Of a stretch of DNA of 64,000 nt, positions 1 to 11,093 are shown piece by piece. This DNA is from Xanthobacter flavus (GTDB taxonomy: Bacteria > Pseudomonadota > Alphaproteobacteria > Rhizobiales > Xanthobacteraceae). The stretch spans positions 372,001-436,000 of the forward strand of contig NZ_JAGGML010000001.1 of assembly GCF_017875275.1 (NCBI RefSeq). The letters run 5' to 3'. Every line of letters begins with the position of its first letter. Positions within the stretch are counted from its first letter, which is position 1. A model generated the notes under the pieces. It ran no database searches, had not been told where the DNA came from, and worked only from the letters and a program-made list of their open reading frames with translations. A program made the position numbers and the translations under genes.

Positions 1-590
1 ATCTCGGAGCGCATGGCGTGCTCGAGATAGGTGGTGATCTCCATGTCCTCGCCGCGGCCGATGGCGCCGAGGTCCGGCACGCCGGCAACTTCGGTGGAGA
101 AACGCACGCAGCGGGTGCACTGGATGCACCGGTTCATGGAGGTCTTGACCAGCGGGCCGATGTATTTGTCTTCCACCGCCCGCTTGTTCTCGGCGAAGCG
201 CGAGGTGTCCGCGCCGTAGGCCATCGCCTGGTCCTGCAGGTCGCACTCGCCGCCCTGATCGCAGATCGGGCAATCCAGCGGGTGGTTGATGAGCAGGAAC
301 TCCATCACCCCTTCGCGGGCCTTCTTCACCATGGGGCTCTTGGTGAGCACCACGGGCGGCTCGCCGTTGGGGCCGGGGCGCAGGTCCTTCACCGCCATGG
401 CGCAGGACGCCGTGGGCTTGGGCGGACCGCCCTTCACTTCCACCAGGCACATGCGGCAGTTGCCCGCGATGGACAGCCGCTCATGGAAGCAGAAGCGCGG
501 AATCTCGACGCCCGCCGCCTCGCACGCCTGGAGCAGCGTGTATTCGGCAGGTACATCGACCTCGGTTCCGTCGACGACGATCTTCGCCAT
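1..590 (-). CDS. nuoG: NADH-quinone oxidoreductase subunit G, N-terminal part (cut by window edge)
   Basis: Peripheral-arm subunit of respiratory complex I that carries several iron-sulfur clusters between FMN and quinone. Only the first 196 residues lie in the window. Visible are the plant-ferredoxin type 2Fe-2S ligands Cys34, Cys45, Cys48 and Cys63, the His103-Cys107-Cys110-Cys116 set of the 4Fe-4S cluster N5, and the first three cysteines of the next 4Fe-4S cluster (155, 158, 161). The ATG at 590 starts the typical Met-Ala-Lys-Ile-Val-Val-Asp opening of the family. It lies about 117 bases downstream of the nuoF stop, so it is probably in the same transcript. The C-terminal molybdopterin-like domain lies off the window. 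Confidence 0.96.
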   Translation of the reverse strand, partial: MAKIVVDGTEVDVPAEYTLLQACEAAGVEIPRFCFHERLSIAGNCRMCLVEVKGGPPKPTASCAMAVKDLRPGPNGEPPVVLTKSPMVKKAREGVMEFLLINHPLDCPICDQGGECDLQDQAMAYGADTSRFAENKRAVEDKYIGPLVKTSMNRCIQCTRCVRFSTEVAGVPDLGAIGRGEDMEITTYLEHAMRSE

Positions 591-707
591 CACTTCCACC
601 TCACCTTGAACCGCGCCGGGCGCGGCCGGAGCCGGACGCACGGCGTCCGCTCCCTGAGACAACTCCCCTCCCCGCCCGTCGCGTCGGCGCGCCCGGCGGG
701 GTGCTCT

Positions 708-2012
708 TCACTCCGCCGCCACCGGAACCACCGGTTCCGGATGCGGGTTGGCGGCATACTGGTCGATGCGCGCCTCGATCACATGACGATAGTGCCGGAT
801 GAGGCCCTGCACCGGCCACGCGGCGGCATCGCCAAGCGCGCAGATGGTGTGGCCCTCGATCTGGGTGGTGACTTCCAGCAGCAGGTCGATCTCGCGCTTC
901 TGGGCGCGGCCCTCGGCCATGCGGTTGACCACCCGCCACATCCAGCCGGTGCCCTCGCGGCAGGGCGTGCACTGGCCGCAGCTCTCATGCTTGAAGAAGG
1001 CGGAGATGCGGGCGATGGCCTTGATGATGTCGGTGGACTTGTCCATCACCAGCACGCCGGCGGTGCCGAAGGACGACTTCACCGCGCGGGTGCCGTCGAA
1101 GTCCATGATGAGGTCTTCGCACTGCTCGCCGGGGATCACCGGGCAGGACGCGCCGCCGGGGATGATGCCGAGCAGATTGTCCCATCCGCCACGGATGCCG
1201 CCGCCATGCTTCTCCACGAGCTCCTTGAAGGGGATGCTCATGGCCTCCTCGATCACGCAGGGCGTGTTGACGTGGCCGGCGAGGCTGAACAGCTTGGTGC
1301 CCACGTTGTTCGGCCGGCCGATGGAGGAGAACCAGGCCGCGCCGCGCCGCAGGATGGTGGGGGCGACCGCGATGCTCTCCACGTTGTTCACCGTGGTGGG
1401 GCAGCCATAGAGGCCCATGTTCGCGGGGAACGGGGGCTTCAGGCGCGGCATGCCCTTCTTGCCCTCGAGGCTCTCCAGCAGCGCGGTCTCCTCGCCGCAG
1501 ATATAGGCGCCGGCGCCGTGATGCACGTAGAGATCGAAGGGATAGCCGTGGACGTTGTCCTTGCCGATGAGGCGCGCCTCATAGGCCTGGTCCACCGCCG
1601 CCTGCAGGCGCTCGCGCTCGAAGATGTATTCGCCGCGGATGTAGATGTAGGCGGCGTGGGCGCCCATGGCGAAGGAGGCGATCAGGCAGCCCTCGATCAG
1701 CGTGTGCGGATCGTTGCGCATGATCTCCCGGTCCTTGCAGGTGCCGGGCTCGGATTCGTCGGCGTTCACCACGAGATAGTGGGGGCGGCCATCGGACTGC
1801 TTGGGCATGAAGGACCACTTCATGCCCGTGGAGAAGCCGGCGCCGCCGCGGCCGCGCAGGCCCGACGCCTTCATCTCGTTGATGATCCAGTCGCGGCCCT
1901 TCTCCAGGATGGCCTTGGTGCCGTCCCAGTTGCCACGCTTGAGGGCGCCCTGAAGACCGAAGTCGTGGAAGCCGTAGAGATTGGTGAAGATGCGGTCCTT
2001 GTCGGCGAGCAT
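708..2012 (-). CDS. nuoF: NADH-quinone oxidoreductase subunit F
   Basis: Binds NADH and FMN and passes electrons to the N3 4Fe-4S cluster of complex I. Visible are the glycine-rich nucleotide motif [10 protein letters not shown], the FMN-site segment [13 protein letters not shown] and the C-terminal cluster ligands CGQCTPC plus a later Cys in HTICALGDA. The protein is 434 residues, the usual length. A GTG at 2021 would extend the frame by three codons, but it sits one base from the GGAGGA ribosome site. The ATG at 2012 has good spacing, so I use it. The gene starts 5 bases after the nuoE stop, which points to one operon with translational coupling. Confidence 0.97.
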   Translation of the reverse strand: MLADKDRIFTNLYGFHDFGLQGALKRGNWDGTKAILEKGRDWIINEMKASGLRGRGGAGFSTGMKWSFMPKQSDGRPHYLVVNADESEPGTCKDREIMRNDPHTLIEGCLIASFAMGAHAAYIYIRGEYIFERERLQAAVDQAYEARLIGKDNVHGYPFDLYVHHGAGAYICGEETALLESLEGKKGMPRLKPPFPANMGLYGCPTTVNNVESIAVAPTILRRGAAWFSSIGRPNNVGTKLFSLAGHVNTPCVIEEAMSIPFKELVEKHGGGIRGGWDNLLGIIPGGASCPVIPGEQCEDLIMDFDGTRAVKSSFGTAGVLVMDKSTDIIKAIARISAFFKHESCGQCTPCREGTGWMWRVVNRMAEGRAQKREIDLLLEVTTQIEGHTICALGDAAAWPVQGLIRHYRHVIEARIDQYAANPHPEPVVPVAAE

Positions 2013-2017
2013 GGGCC

Positions 2018-2920
2018 TCACTCCTCCGGATCGCGCACGCCGGTGCCGGTCTTCACCGGCTCACGGTCGGAACCTGTAACGGACGGGCTGGAGGCCTGCG
2101 CCTCCGCGGCGACGGCCTCGCGCTTCTCGCGGGTGTCGGCGCCGTCGGCCGCCTTCTCCTGGGCCGCCGCGACGGCGCCCATGGGATCGGCCGGGCTTCC
2201 CTCGGCGGCACGGTGACGGCCGGCGGAGAGGAGATCGGGCGTCTCGGCGGTGGCCGCAGCCGGAGCCGGCGCGTCGGGCGCGGACGGCTCGGTGCCGGGC
2301 ACGGTGGTGGCGAAGGCATAGAGCGCGGGATCGAGCAGCACGCGCGGGCCGCCCTCGGGCTCGGAGCCCCTGCGGGAATTCTGCGGCCCCACCTTCACCG
2401 GGCGGCCGGCGGCGAGATCGTCGAGCAGCTTCTCGAAAGTCTCGGGGGTCAGGTCTTCGTAATAATCGTCGTTGATCTGCACCATGGGCGCATTGGTGCA
2501 GGCGCCGAGGCACTCCACCTCAAGCCATGAGAAGGTGCCGTCGGCGGACACGTGCCGCTCATGGCCGATCTTCTTCTCGCAGACGTGCTTGATGGCTTCC
2601 GCGCCGCGCAGCATGCAGGGCGTGGTGCCGCACAGCTGCACGAAATACTTCCCCACCGGCTCAAGGTTGAACATGGTGTAGAAGGTGGCAATCTCCAGCA
2701 CGCGGATGTTCGCCATGCCGAGGCGCTCGGCGACCGCGCGAATGGCGGGCTCGGGCAGCCAGCCGCCGGCGGCCTTCTGGGTTTCCCACAGAAGGGGCAC
2801 CACGGCGCTGGCCTGCCGGCCTTCCGGATACTTGGCGATCAGCTTCTGCGCGATGGCCTCCAGCTCCGGCGGGAAGCTGAAGCTCTCGGGCTGCTCGGCG
2901 GCGAGGCGGCGGACGGACAT
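2018..2920 (-). CDS. nuoE: NADH-quinone oxidoreductase subunit E with long disordered tail
   Basis: Complex I subunit with the N1a 2Fe-2S cluster, next to the flavin in NuoF. The thioredoxin-like core spans about residues 15-175. The cluster ligands are Cys97, Cys102, Cys137 and Cys141 in the Cx4C...Cx3C pattern. Beyond residue about 180 there is a roughly 120-residue tail rich in Ala, Pro, Glu and Asp that the short NuoE proteins (about 160-170 residues) lack. Extended tails occur in many alphaproteobacterial NuoE proteins. The ATG at 2920 gives a normal N-terminus. It is the third gene from the left in the nuo run. Confidence 0.96.
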   Translation of the reverse strand: MSVRRLAAEQPESFSFPPELEAIAQKLIAKYPEGRQASAVVPLLWETQKAAGGWLPEPAIRAVAERLGMANIRVLEIATFYTMFNLEPVGKYFVQLCGTTPCMLRGAEAIKHVCEKKIGHERHVSADGTFSWLEVECLGACTNAPMVQINDDYYEDLTPETFEKLLDDLAAGRPVKVGPQNSRRGSEPEGGPRVLLDPALYAFATTVPGTEPSAPDAPAPAAATAETPDLLSAGRHRAAEGSPADPMGAVAAAQEKAADGADTREKREAVAAEAQASSPSVTGSDREPVKTGTGVRDPEE

Positions 2921-2994
2921 GGTTCAGATCCCGGAAGAAGCCGCGCGCAGGCCGCACGCGAGCATCGGGCAAAGGGCGAGCGGAAGGCGGGCCA

Positions 2995-4203
2995 TCAGCG
3001 GTCCACCTCCCCGAACACGATGTCGAGCGAGCCGAGCACCGCGGAGACGTCGGCCAGCATGTGGCCGCGATTGAGGAAGTCCATGGCCTGCAGATGCGCG
3101 AAGCCGGGAGCGCGGATCTTGCAGCGATACGGCTTGTTGGTGCCGTCCGAGACAAGATAGACGCCGAACTCGCCCTTGGGCGCTTCCACCGCGGCATACA
3201 CGTCGCCTTCCGGCACGTGGAAGCCCTCGGTGTAGAGCTTGAAGTGGTGGATGAGCGCCTCCATGGAACGCTTCATCTCGGCCCGCTTCGGCGGCGCGAT
3301 CTTGTGGTCCTGGGTGTGGACCGGACCGGATTCCTTCAGCAGGCGCTCGACGCACTGCTTCATGATGTAGGTGGACTGGCGCATCTCTTCCATGCGGACG
3401 AGATAGCGGTCGTAGCAATCGCCGTGCTTGCCCACCGGAATGTCGAAATCGAGTTCCGAATAGCACTCGTAGGGCTGCGAACGGCGCAGGTCCCACGCCG
3501 CGCCGGAGCCGCGCAGCACCGGGCCGGAGAAGCCCCAGGACAGCGCCTCTTCCACCGACACCACGCCGATGTCCACGGTGCGCTGCTTGAAGATGCGGTT
3601 GTTGGTGACGAGGGCGTCGAGGTCCGCCACCAGCTTCAGGAACGGGTCGCAGAAGGCGCCGATGTCTTCCACCAGCGCGCGGGGCAGGTCCTGATGGACG
3701 CCGCCCGGCCGGAAGTAGGCGGCATGCATGCGGCTGCCGGAGGCGCGCTCATAGAAGATCATGAGCTTCTCGCGCTCCTCGAAGCCCCACAAAGGCGGGG
3801 TCAGCGCGCCCACGTCCATGGCGAACGTGGTGACATTGAGGAGGTGGGAGAGCAGACGCCCGATCTCGGAATAGAGCACGCGGATGAGCTGGCCGCGCCG
3901 GGGCACCTCGATGCCCAGCAGCTTCTCCACCGCGAGGCAGAAAGCGTGCTCCTGGTTCATCGGCGCGCAATAGTCGAGCCGGTCGAAATAGGGCACGGCC
4001 TGAAGGTAGGTCTTGGCCTCGATCAGCTTCTCGGTGCCGCGGTGCAGGAGGCCGATGTGCGGGTCCACCCGCTCCACCACCTCGCCATCCAGCTCCAGCA
4101 CGAGGCGCAGCACGCCGTGCGCCGCAGGATGCTGCGGGCCGAAATTGATCTGGAAGTTGCGGACCTTGTCCGCGGGCTTCATCTCGTCGGCGACATCAAC
4201 CAT
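2995..4203 (-). CDS. nuoD: NADH-quinone oxidoreductase subunit D (49 kDa type)
   Basis: Complex I subunit that forms the quinone pocket with NuoB. At 402 residues it has the separate NuoD length and is not fused to NuoC. The [11 protein letters not shown] opening, with the quinone-site His, is plain to see, as are [12 protein letters not shown] and the family ending [13 protein letters not shown] at 4218 overlaps the nuoC stop, but the GGGAG site fits the ATG at 4203 better. The 74 bases between this stop and nuoE hold no gene. Confidence 0.97.
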   Translation of the reverse strand: MVDVADEMKPADKVRNFQINFGPQHPAAHGVLRLVLELDGEVVERVDPHIGLLHRGTEKLIEAKTYLQAVPYFDRLDYCAPMNQEHAFCLAVEKLLGIEVPRRGQLIRVLYSEIGRLLSHLLNVTTFAMDVGALTPPLWGFEEREKLMIFYERASGSRMHAAYFRPGGVHQDLPRALVEDIGAFCDPFLKLVADLDALVTNNRIFKQRTVDIGVVSVEEALSWGFSGPVLRGSGAAWDLRRSQPYECYSELDFDIPVGKHGDCYDRYLVRMEEMRQSTYIMKQCVERLLKESGPVHTQDHKIAPPKRAEMKRSMEALIHHFKLYTEGFHVPEGDVYAAVEAPKGEFGVYLVSDGTNKPYRCKIRAPGFAHLQAMDFLNRGHMLADVSAVLGSLDIVFGEVDR

Positions 4204-4214
4204 GAGACGCTCCC

Positions 4215-4844
4215 TCACCCGGCCTTGGGCGGCGCGGGCGGCTGGCCCGAGGCCTTCTCGTCACCGGGCAGGACGTATTCGACGCCCTCCCACGGCGAGA
4301 GGAAGTCGAAGTTCCGGAACTCCTGCGGCAGGCGGACCGGCTCGTAGACCACGCGCTTCTGGGCGTCGTCGTAGCGCACCTCCACGAAGCCCGTGGTCGG
4401 GAAGTCCTTGCGCAGGGGGTGGCCGTCGAAGCCGTAGTCCGTCAAAAGGCGGCGCAGCTCCGGGTGGCCGGTGAACAGGATGCCGTACATGTCGTAGGCC
4501 TCCCGCTCGAACCAGTTGGCACCGGGGAAGACGCCGGTGATGGAGGGCACCGGGGTGTCCTCGTCGGTGGCGACCTTGAGGCGGATGCGGGCGTTCTGCT
4601 TCACGGAGAGCAGGTGATACACCACGTCGAACCGCTTCTCGCGGGCCGGATAGTCCACGCCGCACACGTCCACGATGCAGGTGAACAGGCAGGCGGGGTC
4701 ATCCCGCAGGAAGGTCACGGCCTTGACGATCTGCGACGGCTCGATGAAGAGCGCCAGCTCGCCATAGGCGATCTCGGTGCCGGTCACCACGCCCGGCAGG
4801 GCGCCGGAGACGTGGGCGGCGAGGTCGTTGAGGGTCTCGTCCAT
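4215..4844 (-). CDS. nuoC: NADH-quinone oxidoreductase subunit C (30 kDa type)
   Basis: Peripheral-arm subunit without cofactor that packs against NuoD. It is 209 residues from the ATG at 4844; a GTG directly upstream is possible. The family signature [37 protein letters not shown] is present, here as [18 protein letters not shown] followed by the conserved [12 protein letters not shown]. The last 20 residues are Pro/Ala/Lys-rich and variable. The gene starts 15 bases after nuoB ends and stops 11 bases before the nuoD start. Confidence 0.97.
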   Translation of the reverse strand: MDETLNDLAAHVSGALPGVVTGTEIAYGELALFIEPSQIVKAVTFLRDDPACLFTCIVDVCGVDYPAREKRFDVVYHLLSVKQNARIRLKVATDEDTPVPSITGVFPGANWFEREAYDMYGILFTGHPELRRLLTDYGFDGHPLRKDFPTTGFVEVRYDDAQKRVVYEPVRLPQEFRNFDFLSPWEGVEYVLPGDEKASGQPPAPPKAG

Positions 4845-4859
4845 CACACCGGCTCCCGA

Positions 4860-5444
4860 TCAGCGCTCGATGGTGCCGATGCGGCGGATCTTCTTCTGCA
4901 GCAGCAGCACGCCATAGAGCAGCGCCTCCGCCGTGGGCGGGCAGCCCGGCACGTAGATGTCCACCGGCACGATGCGGTCGCAGCCGCGCACCACCGAATA
5001 GGAGAAGTGGTAGTAGCCGCCGCCATTGGCGCAGGAGCCCATGGAGATGACGTAGCGCGGCTCCGGCATCTGGTCGTAGACCTTGCGGAGCGCGGGGGCC
5101 ATCTTGTTGGTCAGCGTGCCGGCGACGATCATCACGTCCGACTGGCGCGGCGAGGCGCGCGGCGCGAAGCCGAAGCGCTCCACGTCGTAGCGCGGCATGG
5201 ACACCTGCATCATCTCCACCGCGCAGCACGCGAGGCCGAAGGTCATCCACATGAGCGAGCCGGTGCGCGCCCAGGTGATGAGGTCATCCGCCGTGGTGAG
5301 GATGAAGCCCTTGTCCGCCAGCTCGCTGTTGATCTCCTTGAAGAAGGGATCATCCGCGCCGACCGGACGGCCGGTGGAGGGATCGACGATGCCGGTGGCC
5401 GCGCGCGCGACCTCGGGCTTTGTGGCCGAAGGGGTCAGTCCCAT
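4860..5444 (-). CDS. nuoB: NADH-quinone oxidoreductase subunit B
   Basis: Carries the terminal N2 4Fe-4S cluster that reduces quinone. In the 194-residue protein the ligands are Cys73 and Cys74 (GLACCAVEM), Cys138 (MGSCANGGG) and Cys168 (VPGCPPTAE). The longer open frame upstream is a shadow of nuoA. The ATG at 5444, after GGGAGC, overlaps the end of nuoA by 10 bases, which is the normal arrangement. Confidence 0.98.
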   Translation of the reverse strand: MGLTPSATKPEVARAATGIVDPSTGRPVGADDPFFKEINSELADKGFILTTADDLITWARTGSLMWMTFGLACCAVEMMQVSMPRYDVERFGFAPRASPRQSDVMIVAGTLTNKMAPALRKVYDQMPEPRYVISMGSCANGGGYYHFSYSVVRGCDRIVPVDIYVPGCPPTAEALLYGVLLLQKKIRRIGTIER

Positions 5445-5800
5445 TCCAGAGCTCCCTTGCGCCATTCGTAGATGAACCCGACGGTGAGCACGCCGAGGAA
5501 GATCATCATCGACCAGAAGCCGAGATCGCCAAGGCCACCGAAGCTGATCGCCCACGGGAAGAGGAAGGCGACCTCGAGGTCGAAGATGATGAAGAGGATG
5601 GCCACCAGATAGAAACGCGCATCGAACGTCATGCGGGCGTCGTCGAAGGCGTTGAAGCCGCACTCATAGGCGGACAGCTTTTCCGGGTCCGGATTCTGGT
5701 AGGCGACGATGAAGGGCGACACCAGCAGGGCCAGGCCGATCACCGCCGAAACGCCGATGAAGATCACCACCGGCAGATAGTCCATGAGCAACGCGTTCAT
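5435..5800 (-). CDS. nuoA: NADH-quinone oxidoreductase subunit A
   Basis: Small membrane subunit of complex I at the junction with the peripheral arm. It is 121 residues with three predicted membrane spans (about 9-30, 62-82 and 91-111). The conserved loop [12 protein letters not shown] between the first two contains the conserved Cys of the family. It is the first gene of the leftward nuo run, so the operon promoter should lie in the 500 bases to its right. Confidence 0.97.
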   Translation of the reverse strand: MNALLMDYLPVVIFIGVSAVIGLALLVSPFIVAYQNPDPEKLSAYECGFNAFDDARMTFDARFYLVAILFIIFDLEVAFLFPWAISFGGLGDLGFWSMMIFLGVLTVGFIYEWRKGALEWD

Positions 5801-6312
5801 CTTGCTCGCACCTCGGAGCGCTCGGTCGGTGCCATGGGCGCCGCGCTGGGGTCACCCAATCGGGTCTTAAGGAGCTAGAAACGGCTGATCGCCTGAAGCG
5901 TTACCGCGCCGCCCGGCTAGAGAAGTTCGAAACGACGCGTGAGCCTTATCGCAGCGCCAGAAGGGAGGCAAGTGCGCGGTTCGGCCAAGGTGTCATGCCA
6001 TTGGTGGAGGATCGCGGGTACGCCCCCGGGCCTGTGGCGGCGGGCGCTGCCCCGCTCCTCCCGCGGCGCGGCGAAAGCTGGGCCGAAGCGGGATTGGCCG
6101 CATCGGACGGGAGGTAGATGGGGAGGGCCGCAATTCTGTGCAAGACGCGGTTGCGGGCCCCCTGTTGCAATCATGCGACACAATGCCGTGCGCAATTCCG
6201 GCATCTGCCGCATTCGCCGCGCGCCGGAGCGCTCCGGACGGAACGACCGGCGCGAGGCGAGTCGCGCCGGCCCTCGGAAGATCGGGATGCCGGGACCGAG
6301 CCCGGCACCGTC
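5801..6312. other. Intergenic region upstream of nuoA
   Basis: About 510 bases separate nuoA from the stop of the DUF3300 gene; both genes read leftward. No open frame here looks like a protein: the apparent ones are low-complexity GC-rich frames. The stretch should hold the promoter of the nuo operon and perhaps the end of the DUF3300 transcript. I could not identify a convincing promoter or terminator by eye. Confidence 0.5.
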
Positions 6313-7875
6313 TCAGCGGTGGCCGCGGCCACCGCCCCCGCCGCGAGCCTTCCCGCCGCCGCCGACGCGCGCGCCGCCGCCCTGGAGCTTGGCGCCGCCG
6401 CCCTGTCGCGGCATCACGGCGGGCTTTCCGCCGCCGCCGCCCCGCTTGATCTGCTGGGCGCCGCCGCCGCCCGGCTTGGCGGGCTTGGCGGGTTTGGCCG
6501 CGGCGCCTCCGGCCGGACCGCCCGGCTTGCCGGCACCGCCCGCGCCGCCGGGCTTGCCGGCGCCACCAAGACCACCCGGCTGGCCGGCTCCGCCCGGTCC
6601 GCCGGGCTTCCCCGGTCCGCCGGGCTTCCCCGGACCGCCGGGACCACCGACACCACCGGGACCGCCCGGACCGCCGATACTACCGGGACCGCCGGGACCA
6701 CCGGGGCCGCCGGGCTTGCCGGGGCCACCCGGCTTGCCGGCCAGCGGCTTGCCCGGATTTGGCTTCCACGGACCAACGGGGCCACCCGGCCCACCCGGAC
6801 CACCCGGCCCACCCGGACCACCCGGCCCACCCGGACCACCTGGACCACCGGGACCACCCGGACCACCGGGAGGCGGCGGCCAGCCGGGATGGCCGGGACC
6901 GCCCGGCCAGCCGCCCGGCGGGCGGGGCGGCGGCGGACGCCAGCCGGGATAGCCCGGCCACGGCGGGGGATAGACCCAGCCGCGATTCCAGTTCCAGGGA
7001 TTGTTCCAGGCATTGCCCACCAGCACGCCCGCCCCGAAAGCCAGCAGGCCGACGCCGGCCGCGGTGTAGATGGTGGTCGGGTCGTAGGTCGGCACATACA
7101 CCGTCGTCGGGTCGGCCGAGGTGATGTAGACGACGCTGCGTCCGTCCTCCTGCTTCGTCGTCACCACCTGCTTGTCGTTGGTCTTCAGCGTGCCCGCCGC
7201 ATCGGCCTTGGCGCGCAGGGTCTGGATGGCGACCGAGACATCTTCCGGCTGGCTGACGAAGGCGTAGCCGATGGACTGGGTGGCATCGAGGTTTTCATTC
7301 AGCTTGGCGACGACGGTGGGGAAGCGCGCCAGCGCCTTCACCGAGGGATCCCATGTCTTCGCGTCCACGCCCGCGAAACTGCCCTTCTTCACCGCGCTCG
7401 GATTGGCATCCAGCCAGCGCTGAAGTTGCACCAGTTCCAGCGGATAGGCGGTGGCCGGCAGCATCTGCGCGAGCAGCGTGTCGGGATAGAGCGCATAGGG
7501 CGCCAGCAGGGTTTCCAGCTCGGCGAGGCTGTAGAGCGCGGACGCCGGCGTCGCGGCGGACGCAGGCGCACCGGTCGGAGGCGGCGCGTTGGCGGGCGGC
7601 GCGGCGGCAGCTGCGGGGGGCGGGGCGGCGGGAGGTGCGGCCGGCGGAGCCGTCTGGGCCGCGGCATCCGGCGGCGGGGCCGGCGGCACGGCGGGCGGTT
7701 GGGCCGCAGGCGACTGAGCGGCCGGCGACTGAGCGGCGGGAGCCCCCGCGTCCGGCGCGCTTTGCTGGGCGAAGGCCGGATAGAGGCTCGTGGTCCAGCC
7801 GAAGGCCAGCGCCACGGCGATGCGGGACCAGCCCGCCAGTTCCCGGCGCCGCATGTTCGTGCGTGTTGATGTCAA
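6313..7875 (-). CDS. Exported DUF3300 protein with collagen-like Gly-X-Pro tail
   Basis: Function unknown. The 520-residue protein has a signal peptide (cleavage likely near AFAQ, residue 37), a Pro/Ala-rich linker (38-112), a DUF3300 domain (about 116-265, from [18 protein letters not shown] to [12 protein letters not shown]), a short hydrophobic Gly-rich stretch (272-288), and a long tail. In the tail, about residues 337-455, glycine falls almost every third position, mostly as GGP, GKP or GGA triplets. It ends in an Arg/Lys/Gly-rich segment. A TTG at 7875 lies seven bases after GGGGAGGA and is the best start. The ATG at 7854 lacks a ribosome site. DUF3300 proteins often carry low-complexity tails; this collagen-like form is unusual. 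Confidence 0.85.
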   Translation of the reverse strand: MTSTRTNMRRRELAGWSRIAVALAFGWTTSLYPAFAQQSAPDAGAPAAQSPAAQSPAAQPPAVPPAPPPDAAAQTAPPAAPPAAPPPAAAAAPPANAPPPTGAPASAATPASALYSLAELETLLAPYALYPDTLLAQMLPATAYPLELVQLQRWLDANPSAVKKGSFAGVDAKTWDPSVKALARFPTVVAKLNENLDATQSIGYAFVSQPEDVSVAIQTLRAKADAAGTLKTNDKQVVTTKQEDGRSVVYITSADPTTVYVPTYDPTTIYTAAGVGLLAFGAGVLVGNAWNNPWNWNRGWVYPPPWPGYPGWRPPPPRPPGGWPGGPGHPGWPPPPGGPGGPGGPGGPGGPGGPGGPGGPGGPGGPVGPWKPNPGKPLAGKPGGPGKPGGPGGPGGPGSIGGPGGPGGVGGPGGPGKPGGPGKPGGPGGAGQPGGLGGAGKPGGAGGAGKPGGPAGGAAAKPAKPAKPGGGGAQQIKRGGGGGKPAVMPRQGGGAKLQGGGARVGGGGKARGGGGGRGHR

Positions 7876-8084
7876 GTCAGGGTCCTCCCCCTCGCCGGCC
7901 AGCCCGACCGCAGATCGGGCGAGGTGGCCAGATCTGGCGACCGCCGGACAAGCCGCGCCTTGACAATGCGCAAACGCGGCCCGCCCGTCTAGAGCGCGGG
8001 GCGCCTGACGAAACGCCATCGCGAGGGCCGATAACCCCTCTCTCTCATTACGTTAGAGAAAGGCAGCGTCCCCGGCGGGCGGTA

Positions 8085-10799
8085 TCAGGCGCGCAGCGTC
8101 TCGCTCACGGCCGCGACCAGCTGCTTCAGGGAGAAGGGCTTGGGCAGGAAGGAAAAATGCTCGCTCGGCGGCAGGTTGCGGGCGAACGCCTCCTCGGCAT
8201 AGCCGGAGATGAAGATCACCTTCAGCCCCGGCTCGCGGCTCCTCAGTTCCCGCAGCAGGGTTGGGCCGTCCATCTCCGGCATCACCACGTCGGAGATGAC
8301 GAGATCGACGCTGCCCTCGCGCTTCATCAGCTCCAGCGCCTCGACGCCGCTGGCGGCCGCCAGCACCTCATAGCCGCGATTGGCCAGCGCCCGGCTGGCG
8401 AAGGCGCGCACGGCGTCCTCATCCTCCACCAGCAGCACGCGGCGCCCCTGCCCCGTGGTGTCGCCGGCCTTCGGCTCCGGCTCGGCGGGCTTCGGTGCCT
8501 CCTCTTCCTCGGCGCCCGCCATGTGGCGGGGCAGGAACACGCGGAAGGTGGTGCCGTGGCCGATCTCGCTGTCGGCGAGGATGGTGCCGCCGGTCTGCTG
8601 CACGATGCCATAGACCGTGGACAGGCCGAGCCCCGTGCCCTTGCCCACCTCCTTGGTGGAGAAGAAGGGCTCGAAGATCTTGTCCATGATGTCGGGCGGA
8701 ATGCCGGTGCCGGTGTCGGCCACCTCCACCATCACATAGTCGCCCTCCGGCAGGCCCTGCCCATAGGCGGCGCAGCCGGCGGCCGGCACGTTGCCGGTGC
8801 GGATGGTGAGGGTGCCGCCATCGGGCATGGCATCGCGCGCGTTCACCGCGAGGTTCACGATCACCTGCTCGAACTGGTTCACGTCCACCTTCACCGGCCA
8901 CAGGTCGCGCGCGTGCTCCACATCGAGCGTGATGCGCTCGCCGATGAGGCGGCGCAGCAAGGCGGCGGCGTCGGATATCACGTCGGCCAGCTCGATCACC
9001 TGCGGCCGCAGGGTCTGGCGACGGGAGAAGGCGAGCAGTTGCCGCACGAGGCCGGCGGCGCGGTTCGCATTCTGCTTGATCTGCATGATGTCCGGGAAGG
9101 ACGGATCGCTCGGCCGGTGCTTGGCGAGCAGCAGGTCGCAATAGCCGATGATAGCGGTCAGCACATTGTTGAAATCGTGCGCCACGCCGCCCGCGAGGTG
9201 CCCCACGGCCTGCAGCTTCTGCGACTGGGCGAACTGCACCTCCAGCGCGCGCTGCTCCGTCATGTCGATGGCGCACAAGGCGATGTCGCCGCTGGCGCCC
9301 AGCGGCGCCGCATAGAAGCGGGCGGAGCGGGCGTTGGCGCCGGCCAGCGTCACGTCGCAGGGCGCGGGCGGCTCGCCCGCGCCGGCCGCGGCGGCGAGCA
9401 GCGCCTCGGTGCCGGAGGCATCGGCCACCAGAGCGGTGAGCGGCCGGCCGGCGGCGTCGCGGCCGAACAGCCGCTCGAAGGCCGCATTGGCGGCGCGCAC
9501 CCCGCCGGAGCGGTCCACCAGCGCCATGGCCAGCGGCGCCCGGCGGAAGAACAGGTCGCCGAGGACGTCGGTAGACGTTTCCGGCGCGGAGGCGTTGGAC
9601 GCGCGACCTGTCGCGCCCATGCCGGCCGAGGCCCCGAGCGCGCCCTCGACGGCATCGAGCGGAAGGGCCACGGCGCCGGTGCCATCGGCCGAGGCGGCGA
9701 TGCGCAGCAGCACCGGCAGCGCGGTCCCGTCCTTGCGGCGGAGCGACGCCACCAGCGCGGCGCGACCGCCGTTCGCCTGCGCGGCGGCGAGCGCGGGCAC
9801 GCTCTCGGCGGCAAGGATGCGGGCGAGCGGCATGCCGTCCGGCCCCCAGTCAGCCAGCGCGTAGCCGAGCATCCGGCAGAAGGTGAGGTTGGGGTCCACC
9901 ACGCGGCCGCCGACGATGCGCAGCAGCCCGGCCGGCAATTCCTCCCACGCCGCCACCAGATCCGGCCCCGCGTAGCCTTCGGGCGCGGCGGCTGGAGCGG
10001 GGCTCGCCACTTGTAGCTTGGGCTCGGGAGCGGCAACCGGCCCGGCTACGGGAACAGGCTCCACGATGGAAGGCTCCGGCGGGCGCACCGCCGGGGCGGC
10101 CGGCAAAGGCTTCGCGACAGTGGGCGCGGAAAGGGGCGCGGCAGGAAGCGGCGCGGCAGGGAGGGCCGCAGGAAGCGCCGGAGAGAGGGCCGGCGCCGGT
10201 TCGGCCTCCGCCATGTCGACCATGCGCAGGGTCCACAGCACGCGCCGCGCGCCGCCCACGGGATGCACGGACACCTCAAGTTGCCGCGCGGTCTGGCCGC
10301 CGCCGAACGGCATGGTACTCAGATGGGCGCTGGCGCCGGCGACGGCATTCAGCAGTTCGCCCACGGTCGCCTGGCTGCCGGGAATGCGGGAAAGGAAGCG
10401 CTCGGGCAGCGGCGGCTCGGCGGTGCCTGAGCGGCACATGCGCAGATAGGCGGCATTGGCCTCGACGATGCGTTCGCCATCCTCCACCACCGCCATGGCA
10501 TCTCCGGTTGCCGCAAGGGCAATGCCGCCCAGCGGATCATCCGGCTCGGCGCCCTTGAGAGCCCGCCGGGCGGCGAAGAAGAGTTCCACCACCCCCACCA
10601 CGGCCAGTGCGCCTATGATGGCGGAGGGCACGCCACCCCCGTCCCGCCCGAGGATGGTGGCGCCCGCGAAGCCGCCCGCGAGCGCGAAGACGATGATGAA
10701 CAGCCGGGTGCCCAGCGCCCCTGCTCCGCGCCCCCTGCGGCGCCGCCCGGCGGTGCCCTGGTCCTTCGTCTGGCGACCCCGCATGCGCTCTTTACCCAT
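8085..10799 (-). CDS. cckA: Hybrid sensor histidine kinase, CckA-like
   Basis: A 904-residue membrane kinase. Two membrane spans (about 32-50 and 56-76) are followed by PAS-like regions (about 95-190, 283-385 and 413-515) separated by a Pro/Ala linker. Then come a dimerisation domain with phospho-acceptor His541 (GGVAHDFNN), an ATPase domain with N-box near 649-659 and G-boxes near 695-725, and a C-terminal receiver domain with Asp837. The end [11 protein letters not shown] is typical of CckA, which in alphaproteobacteria phosphorylates ChpT and through it CtrA and CpdR to control the cell cycle. The assignment rests on this architecture and on its closeness to dksA; orthology was not tested. 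It is divergent from the FliO-domain gene. Confidence 0.88.
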   Translation of the reverse strand: MGKERMRGRQTKDQGTAGRRRRGRGAGALGTRLFIIVFALAGGFAGATILGRDGGGVPSAIIGALAVVGVVELFFAARRALKGAEPDDPLGGIALAATGDAMAVVEDGERIVEANAAYLRMCRSGTAEPPLPERFLSRIPGSQATVGELLNAVAGASAHLSTMPFGGGQTARQLEVSVHPVGGARRVLWTLRMVDMAEAEPAPALSPALPAALPAAPLPAAPLSAPTVAKPLPAAPAVRPPEPSIVEPVPVAGPVAAPEPKLQVASPAPAAAPEGYAGPDLVAAWEELPAGLLRIVGGRVVDPNLTFCRMLGYALADWGPDGMPLARILAAESVPALAAAQANGGRAALVASLRRKDGTALPVLLRIAASADGTGAVALPLDAVEGALGASAGMGATGRASNASAPETSTDVLGDLFFRRAPLAMALVDRSGGVRAANAAFERLFGRDAAGRPLTALVADASGTEALLAAAAGAGEPPAPCDVTLAGANARSARFYAAPLGASGDIALCAIDMTEQRALEVQFAQSQKLQAVGHLAGGVAHDFNNVLTAIIGYCDLLLAKHRPSDPSFPDIMQIKQNANRAAGLVRQLLAFSRRQTLRPQVIELADVISDAAALLRRLIGERITLDVEHARDLWPVKVDVNQFEQVIVNLAVNARDAMPDGGTLTIRTGNVPAAGCAAYGQGLPEGDYVMVEVADTGTGIPPDIMDKIFEPFFSTKEVGKGTGLGLSTVYGIVQQTGGTILADSEIGHGTTFRVFLPRHMAGAEEEEAPKPAEPEPKAGDTTGQGRRVLLVEDEDAVRAFASRALANRGYEVLAAASGVEALELMKREGSVDLVISDVVMPEMDGPTLLRELRSREPGLKVIFISGYAEEAFARNLPPSEHFSFLPKPFSLKQLVAAVSETLRA

Positions 10800-10851
10800 T
10801 CCGGCGACCCGTTCAGGCGATCCGCCGCCCAGATGCGTGCGGCATTCGCAC

Positions 10852-10887
10852 GGATTTAAGGGAGAGAATCGCTGGTGACTTAAATCC
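10852..10887. promoter_or_regulatory. Inverted repeat upstream of cckA
   Basis: GGATTTAAG at 10852-10860 and its exact reverse complement CTTAAATCC at 10879-10887 are separated by 18 bases. The element lies 53 bases upstream of the cckA ATG, in the 294-base gap to the divergent FliO-domain gene. The AT-rich arms stand out from the GC-rich surroundings. It could be a two-site operator. The binding protein is unknown, and it does not match the CtrA consensus well. Confidence 0.45.
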
Positions 10888-11093
10888 TGCCACGATTATC
10901 AACAAAACCTTAGGCCCTGAGGCTCACGATGCGGTCCCGACGCGGCGAATGGCGCGTCCGGGTGCTTTGGCGTTTCGTGATAATGACGGCGTGATCGCCC
11001 AAGGGCATCGCGCATTCCAATATGGGTGCTGCAGGAGGCCGCCGACGGGCCTGCGCCCGGGGATGCGCCCTGTTCGAGGTAAGCGGAGGCATA

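Noticed and set aside
2013-2021. GTG start for nuoF at 2021
   Set aside because: The ribosome site GGAGGA lies one base before this GTG; the ATG at 2012 has normal spacing.
18-2216. Very long open frame on the plus strand opposite nuoF and nuoE
   Set aside because: It is antisense to clear complex I genes, has the His/Ala/Gly/Asp-rich composition produced by GC-rich codon bias, and resembles no family. Similar long antisense frames (for example 3061-4347, 7353-10016, 21496-23445, 36961-38904 and 61487-63967) were dropped for the same reason.
5801-6312. Possible small genes or RNA upstream of nuoA
   Set aside because: The frames are low-complexity and antisense to each other, and I could not fold a tRNA-like structure or find a terminator.
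6509-6870. Regular short repeats suggestive of a CRISPR array
   Set aside because: The repeats are codon triplets for Gly-X-Pro inside one open frame, with no spacers of constant length and no cas genes nearby.
5939-6952. Plus-strand frame full of PGPPGPP, like a collagen
   Set aside because: It is the antisense reading of the Gly-Pro tail of the DUF3300 protein. The minus-strand frame has the signal peptide, a recognised domain and a ribosome site.
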